Source: Aralia elata (lineage: Eukaryota; Streptophyta; Magnoliopsida; Apiales; Araliaceae). From it: a stretch of DNA of 64,000 nt. Numbering within the stretch: position 1 is the stretch's first letter; each line of letters starts with the position of its first letter. The stretch covers positions 72,615,358 through 72,679,357 of the forward strand of contig CM068377.1 of assembly GCA_034770075.1 (NCBI GenBank), read 5' to 3'. The position numbers were made by a program, and so were the translations under genes. The notes below the pieces were generated by a model that did no database searches, was not told where the DNA came from, and saw nothing but the letters and a program-made list of their open reading frames with translations. Shown here piece by piece: positions 20,973 to 31,993 of this stretch.

Positions 20973-22432
20973 TGTTGCCTCTTTTTAAGTCTTTAATAAA
21001 AGAGCTCTAACTCGTGCAAGTATACACGGTCAACAAGTAATACAGAGGAAGTAAAGTATCGTCCCACAGAGACAGGATTAAATTAATTCACTATGCATCA
21101 GTTCTATCACTATACTTATTTGCCTAAACTATTGTCTTACTTTTGGTGACAAAATTATTTCTATATTAATTAATAACTAAATATGCAAAGACTAACGAAA
21201 TATATCAAGTCTGGAGTTAATGGGATCCTAACTTCATTTAACAATTCATCTAAATACCACTATCATGCTAGTAAGTTCACATATCACAGAAAAGTAGCCA
21301 AGGACACTAAAATAGACATAACCATTTGTCAATGCATTATGACCTACTTACATAATATCCATACTTGATAGATACCATGTAATCACCACAATAACCAAAA
21401 TCACTATATTTCTATATGAAATTGCAATTATATTGATTTTAAGCACAAGTCCCTATTTTGACTCTTACGGTGAAACAGTATATTTCTATCTGACTCACAA
21501 AATATTAAGCTATCCAATTAAGCCTCATATTCGCAAGCTATCATGATTACAATCCATACTTATATGTTATTTTTCAATTCCATATAAGTACTGAAATCGA
21601 ATGGTGATCAAGCATTCATACATGCAAAACAATCATGATAGAAATTCCTTATGATATGCAAAACAATCTAACAATCAAGCTTATAATTAAACTACATATT
21701 AAAATCCGTTAGAATCCCATAATGGAGATTAGTTCATGTCTGAACCAAAAGCCATCATGGGATCAAATCTACACATGGAAAATAAACAATCAATTGAAGT
21801 AAGAAGAATTAGATTGATCAAACCCAATTGAAGAAATAAATCCAAAGTAAAGTTCACTCCACATCAATTTCCAGCACTTGAACAATAAAAATCCACTGTA
21901 AAACTCCACACAATCTCTCTTTAGAAAAGTAGAATAATAATAATAAAAGTCTCCCCAAAAACCTTCTTAGGGTTTCCTTCTCACTATCTGATTAATATTC
22001 CCTAGAATCCTCTTCCGAATTGGCTTCCTTTTCCTCCTCCAACCGCAACTCAGCAACAAATTTCGTGCCCTAGCGCCTCTGGCGCTAGCCCAAGCGCTGC
22101 TAGCGCTGAATTGTGACTGATTGAGGTGTCTTGAGGTGATGGTAGCGCTGGTGGCGCTAAGTTGGGCGCTAATAGCGCTGGCTTGCAGTATGTCGTGGCT
22201 TGGTGTAGCGCCACTGACGCTAGCCCTAGCGCTGCTGGCGCTAGGCCTTGCCCAGGAATTTACAAAAATGCCACTAGGTGTATTTTAAGCTCCAAATTTA
22301 CCCTTTTGCCCCTCTAGCTCCAACCTACAATAAATAAACACAAAAACAAGTAAAATAATACTAAAAACACTTAAAGACCACAATAATTAAGCCTAACAAT
22401 ACCTGATTCGTAGGTATAAAACCCACTCATCA
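20973..22432 (-). repeat. E4 5' LTR
   Basis: 1460 bp, nearly identical to 14777-16235, and followed by the target duplication GTTCG at 22433-22437. Differences from the other LTR are mostly C/T or G/A, several of them inside the GC-palindrome cluster at 22072-22244. Confidence 0.93.
22072..22244. repeat. E4 GC-palindrome cluster in 5' LTR
   Basis: Same cluster as in the other LTR. One copy is changed from AGCGCCGCTGGCGCT to AGCGCCACTGACGCT, where both changes are C-to-T type at CpG on one or other strand. Confidence 0.85.
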
Positions 22433-22904
22433 GTTCGGCAAATCTAATTAAAGATTTGCTAGTGAGAATAAGAATCCCATTTCAAATATATATAGCTTTG
22501 TGGTGACACAACAAACGATATATAAATAAATAGTAGACAACTATTGTCAATTACATCATTATGTAACTCCTTATATTTTGCATCTTAGATTATTGTGATC
22601 AAGTGGTGACACATCAGAATCAAAATTATCCAAGTTAAGTCCAACATAGCACTTTCATATATGTAAAGAGAAAAATATTGTCCTTGTAGTGACACAACAA
22701 AACAGTAATGTTTAATTCCTTAATAAGCATCAAATGTAATAAAGCAACATCTTTGAACAAACTCATATTAAATATTCAATACTCTGTTGCTTTATCATGC
22801 TAGAAGGTGACGTTCGATATTTCAAATATCTTTGAACATTACAACTTAATATTATTTCTTTGAGGGGTTTGTTATTATTTGTCTCATCTTGTTTAGCGCA
22901 CATG

Positions 22905-22925
22905 CACGTATATATACATATACAT

Positions 22926-22966
<41 letters not shown>

Positions 22967-23033
22967 AATATAATACGCGTCATATTATTTAACATGCGAA
23001 ACATGTTGTATAATATATATATATATATATATA
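22905..23033. repeat. CA/TA microsatellites
   Basis: A run of CA repeats passes directly into TA repeats at about 22926-22966, and a second TA run lies at about 23014-23032. Confidence 0.9.
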
Positions 23034-23756
23034 GTAAACATGCACATATAGAATACTATATTCTACCCGGATTGATTATACTTATTCTAATTTGGTTCAC
23101 TAGAGCCACCAAGTAAACCAAAAGGTCAAACCTATGGTACAATAACTGAATTTAAATATAACTATTACATTTAAATCTCGGGCTCCATTACAAACGGGTC
23201 TTTAAGCGTTCCTTGCTCCTTTGTCTCCAATTCTTCAAAATAATTCTAACTAATCCTATTGCATAAACTATTTACAATAAATAAAAATCTTGATCAACAG
23301 TTACAAGGAAGTACATAGGAGAAAGATAGAATTTACATTAAAAAAAACTAGAAAAGACGAGGTACGCAGACCCTATTTATAAAAAAAAATCATTCATTCA
23401 AGCATCCTCTAAAATAAATCCAATCACACATTGGTCAATAGTCCATAATCAATCCCATTTATTATCATACATATCTTCATATGCGTCAATAAATAATATT
23501 CATCGCATGAATAATAAAATCATTCCATATATGCATTGATATCATTTAATGGGTAAAATGTTTGCTAATATTTAGTTTTGAAACAAAATAAACTCTTTTA
23601 TTTTAATCAAAAACTAAATCAAAATTAAACTCCTTTAATTTTAGTAACCCGAAATCCTATTCCAGATAAAACAAACATCTTTATTTTAAACTTATTCCAA
23701 TTAAATAAACCATTTATGTTAATTGAAAGAGAAACAAAATTTTTAAAAACTGCAGA

Positions 23757-23880
23757 CCGGTGTGGCCGCGCTCCAAAATGAACTAGGAGCGGTGCGGCCG
23801 CGCTGCACCCTCAGAAATGATTTCTGGGTTCGGACGCGGCCGCGCTTCAGAATGAACTGGAAGAGGCGCGACCGCGCTAC
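23757..23880. repeat. E2 GC-palindrome cluster next to the primer site
   Basis: Four copies of a GTGGCCGCGCT / GCGGCCGCGCT word at intervals of about 36 bases, each followed by a similar short stretch (ccaaaatgaactagga, cagaatgaactggaag). This is a diverged tandem array in the leader of a copia element, where the family has no known GC-rich feature. Confidence 0.75.
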
Positions 23881-23981
23881 ATCGCAGATTCAGAAAACTC
23901 AGAATTTTGCCCAAAATTTAATCGAATCACATACCAATACATACAAGGAATCATCAAAATCAATAATTAACACAAGGATTG

Positions 23982-23993
23982 GCTCTGATACCA
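23982..23993 (-). promoter_or_regulatory. E2 primer-binding site (initiator tRNA-Met)
   Basis: The minus strand reads TGGTATCAGAGC one base inside the LTR, the standard primer site for initiator tRNA-Met. Confidence 0.93.
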
Positions 23994-23994
23994 C

Positions 23995-25786
23995 TGTTAG
24001 GTTTGTATATTACTCAAGCATGCAATCAAATTACATAATTAGAGCGGAAGCGTGATAAAATTGGATTTTAAAATTTTTATACAAACCTTCACCATGATCT
24101 TTCCTTGTACTTATTATCAATTAAATGAAAAAGATAGAGACAAAGAATTATACCCTTGTGAATGAAAACTTCCTTAGGTACAAGTTCACTTCTAATTCCT
24201 TCGCGTTCTCCTCGAATTTAACGGTAAAATTCCTTCCTTTGATCAACGTTAGCCACCCAAGTGTTTGGCCTCTAGAGGTGATCCATCAAAGAATAATATC
24301 TATTCAAGAAGATGAGTGTTGGCAAAACTCTAGTTTCTATCTCTATAGAAATTGTAAGTACTCTTCACAATTCAAATAGAAGTGTGTGTAACCCTAAATC
24401 AGGATAAGACTCCTCTTATTTATAGATATAGGAAACCCTCCTAAACTATTTAGGATTAGGGTTTTTATTCTAATTAATCTCCTTTAATTAATTAAACTCC
24501 TAATTCAATTAGGAATTTATGAGAGTACTTTTATTAATTGATTCCCAAACCCTTTTAGGAATTAAAGAATAATAATAGTAATAATAATAATAAGACTCAT
24601 CTTATTAATTTATATTTAATATTTCTAAAATATTAAATAATAAATATTAAGCTATTAATGTATTAAATACAGTTAACTTATTATTACGATTATGTCATTT
24701 AGTTCTTAAAAATAATATTTTCCTTTTGCGGTGTGACCCTATAGGTTCTCCATATTAAACCGGTTGTGAATAAATCAATTAGAACAATTCTAATCTTATT
24801 TAAATAAATAAATTAAACTATTTAATTTATTTAAATAAATAATATTTATTCTACAATAAGGGTAAGCCCCCTTGGCGATTAATGACTTTCCAGATAATAT
24901 AGATTTCAACATTAATCACAAAAGAACCTTTCAGTGAATAGTTGCCGTATAATTCAATCCTTTTATCATATAATGTCCTAATTAAATATAAGACATGGAA
25001 TTACTGTCAAGTCTTATTTTATTTAATTATATACATTTCGATTCTTAAATGCACAACTCTAAATAATGCAAATTAGAAACTCATTTTTAATTTCATTTTG
25101 CCTTGGTCAAGGACTACTGAGTTGTCATTTATCGAATCACATAGGACATTCTCATCTTTTACCAGATGTGGTAGATTCTTTGTTAATTATTCACCTATCT
25201 CCATGTATAACTTATTATACCCAAGCATATCATTTGATATACCCTAAACGTCTTAAGGGACATGTCAAAGTATAAGTTATCATACACAAGATACTATGAT
25301 GATCTCAAGTCCAAGGATCACTTGTACTACTATCACTAGAGGAATTCCTACTGACAGACAAGTAAAACTCCATTAGGTATTCCTTTAGCGAGTCACGTTC
25401 AGTGAACTTATTCTCCAATAAGTACCTACATACTTGCTTTAGTGTCTCTACACAAATGATTATGAGATCAATCATCCTGTTTCTAAGAGCAAGAAAAGTA
25501 TGTACTAATCTATCCGGATTCACTAATCCCCTTTTAGTAATGCAACGATTAGGAACAATTTTAGTTTTAAGCTTTCTAAGAATTTAGATCTCATTAGCAT
25601 GATCATCATCATGATTCTAAAAGCATTGCTTAAAACTATGGGTTTATCACATATTAAGTAACAGAACCATGTAGATAAAGTAAAATGCCTTTAATAAATC
25701 AATTCTTTTATGAATAAATGAATAAGATTATAAAGTATATTGTACATTATATCAAATATGATTGACTTGTGTGCCTACTACTTTCA
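23995..25786 (-). repeat. E2 5' LTR
   Basis: 1792 bp, TGTTAGG...CTTTCA on the plus strand (TGAAAGTAG...CCTAACA on the minus). Its outer 355 bp match 7433-7789. The LTR continues without interruption through the site where E1 entered the other copy. Confidence 0.9.
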
Positions 25787-26123
25787 TATACTTTATTATT
25801 TAACAATGTTCCTGGAGGTCACATATTATTGGACAAAAGCATATGCCCAACTTAAAGTCAATTAACCAATTACTTTTACATGCTTAAGAACCCACTACCT
25901 TTGATACTAACGACTTATAGAAAACATGATATACATTAATTTTAAAGTTCTCAAAACATTATGCTCTCTAATCACAAGAGTATATATATTTTTATATGAT
26001 ACATGTTATATGGTATAACCAATAACACGAGATCACTTATTCCATTATTAAACACAAAACCCATATACATCCGTTAGTTATACATTTACATATGAAGACA
26101 AAAACTTTGCTCATATATATATG

Positions 26124-26171
<48 letters not shown>

Positions 26172-26554
26172 CCCTACAATTAAATTAAGGGTTTTATCTT
26201 ATCTTTGTTAACTGAATTGCTTCTTCTCTTTTAAGTATTAATAGTCTTCGTCCTGCCGCTTTCTCGCCCCCCAATTTTGTTTCGCCCTATTCTTCTTTAC
26301 TGAGAGATAGATTAGGTTTTAGTTAAATTATATTTTAGTTTACTAATATATTTTATTAACTCCTACTTTAAATAGGATTTAATAATACAAAATAAAAACT
26401 AGACTCAATTACTTTTAAGGCCCAATTTTATTAAATTAATGCCATTCATTTATAATGGTAGCCCACATAAATTTGACCCAAACACATAAAAAGTCGAAAT
26501 AAAATATTTTTAAATACATTTAACTATTATTTTATTTTATCGGGTATTATATCA
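25787..26554 (-). repeat. E5 3' LTR fragment
   Basis: AT-rich, with no gene. Includes a TA microsatellite at about 26117-26169. The boundary with the purine tract at 26554/26555 is clear; the other end is truncated by E2. Confidence 0.7.
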
Positions 26555-26605
26555 CCTCCCTCTTAAAAAGGATTTTGTCCTTAGAATCAAAACAAAGGAA
26601 TGCAC

Positions 26606-26837
26606 CTAATTATCAAAAAGATGCGGATACTCTGCTTGAATAGACTCCCCCATCTCCCAAGTACCTTCGCGCTCCGAATGATTTGTCCAAAAAACCTTAA
26701 CAAACGGAATCATCTTCCTCCTTATAATCCGATTTGACGATCAAAAATAGCCAAGACTTGCTCTTCACAAGTAAGATCATCCCGAATTTATCGAACGGAT
26801 ATTGCACCACATGTAACAGATGATAATGATAACTCTT
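26606..26837 (-). pseudogene. E5 pol C-terminus with chromodomain-like tail
   Basis: The minus strand near 26710-26606 reads PFVKVFWTNHSEREGTWEM and ends ...EYPHLFDN stop. The VKVxW...EGTWE pattern is the C-terminal chromodomain-type segment of Tekay-like integrases, thought to direct insertion to particular chromatin. The part upstream (26740-26837) is out of frame. Confidence 0.75.
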
Positions 26838-28476
26838 TGTTGAGCTAAATCTATAATAGCAATTTATGTGCAAGTATACACGGTCCACAAGTAATATAAT
26901 TTAAGTAGAGTTGTTGATCCCACGAGGAGTAATTAATAAGAATATTAATCCGAGTACCAATCATGCATCAACTCAATTCTATCTAAACAATTGCAATTTC
27001 TTATAGAATTAATTAACTAAATAAACTAAATGATTAACGAAGACTTTACACAAAATTGAGAGATTAAGGAATCAACTTCCCCCGATGAATCATTTAATTA
27101 ATAACATTCTTATTTCATTAAATTGATTATTTAGAATTGTCAACAGAAAATCACTAGTAGTTTATATAATCATCTTCCGAATAATTATATAACATATCTA
27201 TTATTATTAATTTCACTATATTCCTATAAGAAACAATAATGATAAATTCATTAAGAATTATTTTCCACAGGTTGCTTGCGTATTCAGGTATATTCATATC
27301 CCGTCTACAAACTAGCATCCAATCCTAAAAAGAATTACTAATCACAAGTTATTATATCCAAATCTTAATTTAGACTTCATCGCCAAAATCCATCTAAATC
27401 CATCCAATAATTGTTGCGCAGACAATTATAACATTAAACACAAGATATAATAAACAATCCAATCCAAAATCAATTTAATATGATTTAATTCAAAGAGAGA
27501 ATAAATATTAAATTAAACTATCATCGGGTTTCATTGAATCCTTAATCAGGAAGTTAGTTCATAATTCCAATTGAAAACATCAACATGAATTCAGAAAATA
27601 TTGTAAGATCACAAGAAATAAATATTAAGAGTAAAGAAGAAACTCTGTCAAAGTTGGTCTTCAATCTCTGTCTTCAAACCTCGCAAATCTTGAATGTCCT
27701 CCTTCAATGGCTGATGAAACCCTAACTTCCATACGTATCTTCTAACTACTCCCTAAGTCTCTTCCTCTTTTGTAACCCTAATTTTATATGTATTTATAGC
27801 CTCTATACAGTTTGGTAAACATATAATCTAATTAGGAATCAATATGGCAAGTCCCAAGTCAATTAGAAGTGAAACAATCAGCAAAATCAACTCCAGCACG
27901 CGACTAGCACTGCGGCTCACCTTGTTAGCTTAGCGGCTTTCTCCCCAGCGCCGCGGCTCACCTATAGCAGCGCTGCGGCACTCACCTTCCTGCCCTTGGC
28001 TGTAGAAAATTTTGTTAGCTTCGATTTGAGAGGTGACTCGTCCCGTAACTCTTCTTGGATAAAAAGTTATGGTAATTTTAAGCTCACTAGTCCGAACAAG
28101 GCTCCAACTAGCTTTACTTTGACATACTGTTTGGAGACTCAAACGCACTTGAATTTTTGCAAACCATACCTTTCTGGAAAGCTTAAGACGTCTTTTATAA
28201 CTTTATGAAGACCATTTTTTCATTCCTAAATTCTAACACCAACCAATCCTCCATGAAAGCTTCGAAGGTCAATCTTCCTAAAAGCTGAAAATTGCAATGT
28301 TTCTCCAATTTGACTAAAATACAACCAAATAGCTCCAATTTAGCTAAAATACAACCAAATGGCTTCCAACTTTATTTCATACATAAAAACATATAAAAAG
28401 GAATAGAAAATACTTGAAAACTCACAAATCATCAAGTCAAATGTACTCAATTCATAGGTATAAAACCCACTCATCA
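26838..28476 (-). repeat. E6 3' LTR
   Basis: 1639 bp, TGTTGAGC...ACTCATCA on the plus strand. It shares both ends and the TATACACGGTC..AACAAGTAAT block with E4 LTRs but differs through most of its length, so it is a distinct family. A GC cluster lies at 27905-27980. Confidence 0.88.
27905..27980. repeat. E6 GC cluster in 3' LTR
   Basis: Words such as AGCGCCGCGGCT and AGCAGCGCTGCGGC, related to but different from the E4 word, with an added CGGCT. A decayed version is at about 33058-33107 in the truncated LTR. Confidence 0.75.
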
Positions 28477-28520
28477 AATACCCCCAAACTTGAATTTTTG
28501 CTTGTCCTCAAGCAAAACAA
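28477..28520 (-). promoter_or_regulatory. E6 polypurine tract
   Basis: The minus strand reads AAGTTTGGGGGTATT before TGATGAG, with TTGAGGACAAG upstream, as in E4. Confidence 0.83.
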
Positions 28521-28905
28521 CTAAAAACTAAAAATTAACTAACTAATATGCATATTAAACTAAGCAAGCAATTAACATGAATCTGAAACATGGCCTTAAA
28601 GATCTCATATAACTAACTCTCAGTAAAACCAAATCATGTATAACTTAACAATTTAACCCAGTCATTAATTTCACAACAATCATGATCCCTAAAAAGAGTG
28701 CGTGTGTACCAACTGTTCAAATAATCATATAGAAAACAAGATCAAATAACTAAACAGTTAATAAAAAGAAATCATTATCAACCCCGAAATCTTATTTACA
28801 ACATCAATTTCAGCAAAAACAAACTTCATAAAAACCGGGGGTATCAAGGGATTCTTTTAACCATTTTCTTCTCACATTTTCTTTTCACGTCATTTTTTTA
28901 TTTGG

Positions 28906-29009
28906 TGAGTGCATATTATGCTCCCTCTCATATTTAATTGAACGAGTGCGTATTAAGCTCCATCCCGTTCCTGTATTTAATGGGGAGTGCACTTTTAAGC
29001 TCATTCTCA
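28906..29009 (-). repeat. E6 triple hairpin repeat
   Basis: Units at 28906-28930, 28940-28970 and 28984-29009 match the three E4 units in order and spacing. Unit 1 keeps GCAT/ATGC and unit 2 keeps most of the outer GAACG/CGTTC pairing. Unit 3 has partly lost its inner pairing. It is followed by CTCAACCCACCA in both elements. Confidence 0.7.
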
Positions 29010-29462
29010 ACCCACCATACAATGTAATATTTCACAGAAGGATAAAAATTTTTTATTTTTCCACAATTTTCCCATATTTTTCCTAAACTTAAATGAAAGC
29101 CTATCTTCGCTTTAATTGAACTTAAAATAAGTTCCTAAGGTCTCAATAATTCCTCTCACAACTATTCAACTATGCAATCTCTCTAAAGACACAATCAACT
29201 AAACAACAGAATGTGAGTGATTAAAGTGCAAGGGATCACAACTAAAGTAAAATCAACTTCTAGGTCAAAATACTCAAACTAATGCATGATTCAAAATTTT
29301 ACCAAGGTTTAACCAAATTTCATCATTTCTTATCATTGGCCATCACAAATTTACCAACAAAATTAATTTTTTTTATTATATTTTCTTAACTTACACACAA
29401 CTAAATGCAAACTAAGCAACTAACATTATTACATAATAACATGCTAATGTAAAGTCTCAAGT

Positions 29463-29497
29463 ACCCCCAAACTTAAAAATTACATTGTCCTCAATGT
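29463..29497 (-). promoter_or_regulatory. E6 second, internal polypurine-like tract
   Basis: ACCCCCAAACTT then ATTGTCCTCAA on the plus strand, repeating the sequence at the true polypurine tract about 1 kb away. Confidence 0.55.
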
Positions 29498-30182
29498 TAA
29501 AATAAATAGGAAGAATTAAAACAAAAGGACTTCCTTGGGGGTCTCAATCATCGTTTTCCTTATTGGCCAGGTCATCATCGCCATCCTCCTCCTTTGTGTT
29601 AGATTGAAATTCAGGAAATATCGGAGGTGTTGGGAACTGAAATGGATCATCTCTGGGAGTATTGAATCTGGATGCAGATGTAGTAGTGACCTCGTTCGAA
29701 TACTGAAATAATACATCCACCCTACTAGCAACCTGATCTATACTTCGGAATTAAAGTTTTGTTCACCATCAAAGAGTTAAACCACTCCGAAGTAGCTTCG
29801 CTCATACTTCGACCTATCATACGCCCTCAGAATCTTAAATGTTGAGCCTTCCACTTGGTGTCATTTGGGAGCCATTATAATGCAAAAGAATCACAACGAA
29901 CCAAGTTAAGCGCTTCACTAGCTTCGCCGGAGAAGTAAAGATGAAATTCCCCTTTTTTCAATGCTCCCACAATCTCTTATAGTGTTTGAATCAGCTTGAC
30001 TTGCCACGATTGATCTTATTAGGACTTGAATTGTTGTATTTAAGAGTAATTAGAAGCTGAATTCGAGTTAGGGTTGAGAGCTTTGAAGAATTTGAGTTTG
30101 AGCTGTATTGGGAGTGATGGCTATGTGTTGGGCGCCTGAATTTTAAAGCTAAAATCCGACTGAACACCACGACTTTCGCCTA

Positions 30183-30238
30183 GAGCGCTGCGGCTTTGGA
30201 TAAAGCACTGCGTCCCTCAAGCTCAAGCGACGCGGCTC
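30183..30238. repeat. E6 internal GC cluster
   Basis: AGAGCGCTGCGGCT, AGCACTGCG and AAGCGACGCGGCT, the E6 word, at the same relative place as the internal cluster of E4. Confidence 0.7.
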
Positions 30239-30577
30239 TTACATTCTATAATTCTGTGCGCGCTCTTGTTAAGCCTCGTCCCTTCTTTCCTTGTTTTTAT
30301 TTGCCTTTTCTTATCCTGCATTGTTCCTCGTCTCGATTGGCTTTATCGGCATTCCTTGCATAGGTTTCAATTGACACTGAGATCATCATATTGTTAAGTT
30401 GTAGTCATTATTCAACTTAATAGACATAATAACTTAAATGAACTAAGACTTCATTAAGATGTCATTAAAACCCGATATTTATTGAAAATTACGCAACATA
30501 CTACTAGCACTAAATTACATGTCTCACACTAATTAAAATGCAATCTAATACTGGAATTAAAAACCCTTGGGTTGCCT

Positions 30578-31640
30578 CCCATTAGCGCTTATTTTATAGT
30601 CATCAGCCTGACTTCTTCCATTATTCATCAATCTGGTTCAATCCCAAAATATTTCATTTCATGCCTCATATCGTCTTTTCCTTGAAAATTATGGCATCCA
30701 TGCGGAATTGAGGACCCCCAACTTTATCTTCGTTCATTAATAGAAAATAATTGTCCTCATCTTTTTCATCCTCTACTATACCTGCTTTAACCACGTTGAC
30801 CTAAAAACACCCCTCACAACCACCTGAAATGTTGATAGCTTCAAAAACTTTGAATGGCTCCTCTTGATCTCTCTTCTCCTGGTTTTCATTCTTGATTTTC
30901 TTCTTTACGGTTTCACTATCATCATCCAAATTCGGGTATGTCCTCTTTAGTTGTCCGCTAATATCCTCATGCAGCTTCTTACCATTTTGAATTAAAACTT
31001 CATTTTCATACTCTTCGCCTTCCTTTCTTGGATTTATCTCTATACTACTTGGCAAAGTAGCGTAGGGTTAACTATTTATGATTGCCTCGGCAAGCTGTCC
31101 CATTCGATTTCCGAAGTTCCTATTTTCAACTTCTTGATTGTTCATCCGAACCTCAACGTGCTCTATATATTTAGTAAGAAGTTCCTCCATCCTTCTTTCA
31201 TTTTTGTCAACTTACTTTATGAATTTAATAAAAAAGTCTTCCATCCTTCTTTCTTCCTTCTGCGATAAGTACTTGGTGAGAAAGTCCTCCAATTTAGATG
31301 TATCCTCTTGTTGCGGTGGATGTTGAATTTGGAATCCTAGAGGGTACGCTTGATTCGGAGTAAAAGATTGATCTCGAGAGTTATTACTCCATGCGAGATG
31401 TTGATTCCACAAATTCAGATGACAGTAATGTGGAGTGTTGTCAGATTGCTGATTTTAGCATACAATTACAATGGAATGACTCCCAAGAGCGTCCATACTT
31501 CTCGAAAGATTCGTAACTTGTGCAGCTAATGAATCAAGTGTTCCTTCTATACTTAGTTGTGTCATCCTCTCCAAAGACCTCTGACAGTGAAACACCTCCA
31601 TAATCTGAAAAGGAAAGAAAAACAAAGCAAACCAAAATGA
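30578..31640 (-). pseudogene. E6 gag remnant with E4-like tail
   Basis: Frames on the minus strand keep pieces of the E4 ORF in order: a start near 31603 (MEVFHCQRSLERM), the SWSNN / Gln-rich area (31412-31212), an acidic Met/Glu-rich stretch, PSSIEINPRKEG (31052) and LFKVFEAI-like FKVFEAI (30846). A tail reading NYFLLMNEDKVGG near 30740 corresponds to the E4 tail. Gag capsid domain, protease and RT are missing. Several stops are present. Confidence 0.7.
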
Positions 31641-31705
31641 AAATACAAATATACATATTTAAACTAAAATCAAATTAATGGAAACTAATATCAGATTAAT
31701 AATTA

Positions 31706-31958
31706 CTCCCTCCGTCCTAGGATAAAAGTCTTCCACTGACTTTTATGGTCAAATTGACCATTTTTCAAATCAATATATCTTATTATTCTTTTATATATAC
31801 GTAAAAAGCCTATAAACATTATAAACTACATACAATTTAGTACTAATCTCAATGTTTAATTTTTTAAAAATCTAAATATATATGTTTAATTGTTAATTTA
31901 AAAAATAGTCAATTTGACCACAAAAGTCAATGGAGGACTTTTATCTTGAGACGGGGGG
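31706..31958. mobile_element. Stowaway-like MITE in E6 leader
   Basis: 253 bp bounded by TA on each side, beginning CTCCCTCCGTCC and ending GACGGGGGG. The first and last 55 or so bases are inverted repeats (AGTC...GACTTTTATGGTCAAATTGA against its complement). CTCCCTCCGT ends and a TA target duplication identify the Tc1/mariner-type Stowaway group. It has no coding capacity and needs a transposase in trans. Confidence 0.92.
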
Positions 31959-31969
31959 TATTAAATTAC

Positions 31970-31987
31970 TTCCCGACAATGGCGTAA
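31970..31987 (-). promoter_or_regulatory. E6 primer-binding site, decayed
   Basis: The minus strand reads TTACGCCATTGTCGGGAA where E4 has TGGCGCCGTTGTCGGGGA. Four mismatches would weaken tRNA pairing, in keeping with an old copy. Confidence 0.75.
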
Positions 31988-31993
31988 AAAACT

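Larger units (their letters stand above)
14777..22432 (-). mobile_element. E4: complete non-autonomous Athila-type element
   Basis: Two near-identical LTRs (14777-16235 and 20973-22432) flank 4737 bp, with GTTCG duplicated on both sides. On the minus strand the interior has a tRNA-Asp-type primer site, broken gag, a protease-bearing ORF, a long non-coding 3' region and a polypurine tract. RT beyond its first few dozen residues, RNase H and integrase are absent. By eye I count about 22 differences in about 1460 LTR positions (about 1.5%), mostly transitions, so this is a recent insertion. With no polymerase it must have used enzymes from a related element. Confidence 0.93.
22438..23981 (-). 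other. E2 long 5' leader
   Basis: Sequence between the E2 primer site and the E4 insertion. No ORF is supported. It holds a motif TGGTGACACAAC at about 22501, 22604, 22687 and (degenerate) 22805, CA/TA microsatellites at about 22905-22970 and 23012-23033, and a GC-palindrome island at 23757-23880. Whether the whole 1.5 kb is original leader or includes an older insertion I cannot tell. Confidence 0.6.
7433..25786 (-). mobile_element. E2: Ty1/copia retrotransposon, split by E1, E3 and E4
   Basis: On the minus strand the order is 5' LTR (25786-23995), initiator-Met primer site, long leader, gag, protease, integrase, RT, RNase H, polypurine tract, 3' LTR. Integrase before RT is the Ty1/copia order. 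The element is interrupted by E4 in the leader, E3 between integrase and RT, and E1 in the 3' LTR. Several stops disable it. The flank at 25787 is E5 LTR sequence, so E2 inserted into E5. I cannot assign a copia sub-lineage by eye. Confidence 0.9.
25787..26837 (-). mobile_element. E5: chromodomain gypsy remnant (LTR fragment plus pol 3' end)
   Basis: On the minus strand, a pol C-terminus (26837-26606) is followed by a purine tract (AAGAGGGAGG, 26564-26555) and an LTR starting TGATATAATACCC at 26554. The LTR is cut at 25787 by E2, and the pol is cut at 26838 by E6. The layout fits the end of a Tekay-like chromovirus. Confidence 0.75.
28521..30577 (-). other. E6 long 3' non-coding region
   Basis: About 2 kb with no ORF worth keeping. 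It carries, in the same order as E4, a hairpin after the ORF (TGGGAGGCAACCCA on the minus strand, 30581-30568), a GC cluster (30238-30183), a polypurine-like copy (29497-29463) and a hairpin triplet (29009-28906). Confidence 0.72.

Noticed and set aside
26100..26170. Long TA run as a possible origin or matrix attachment site
   Set aside because: A plain microsatellite in an LTR; nothing beyond base composition supports a function.
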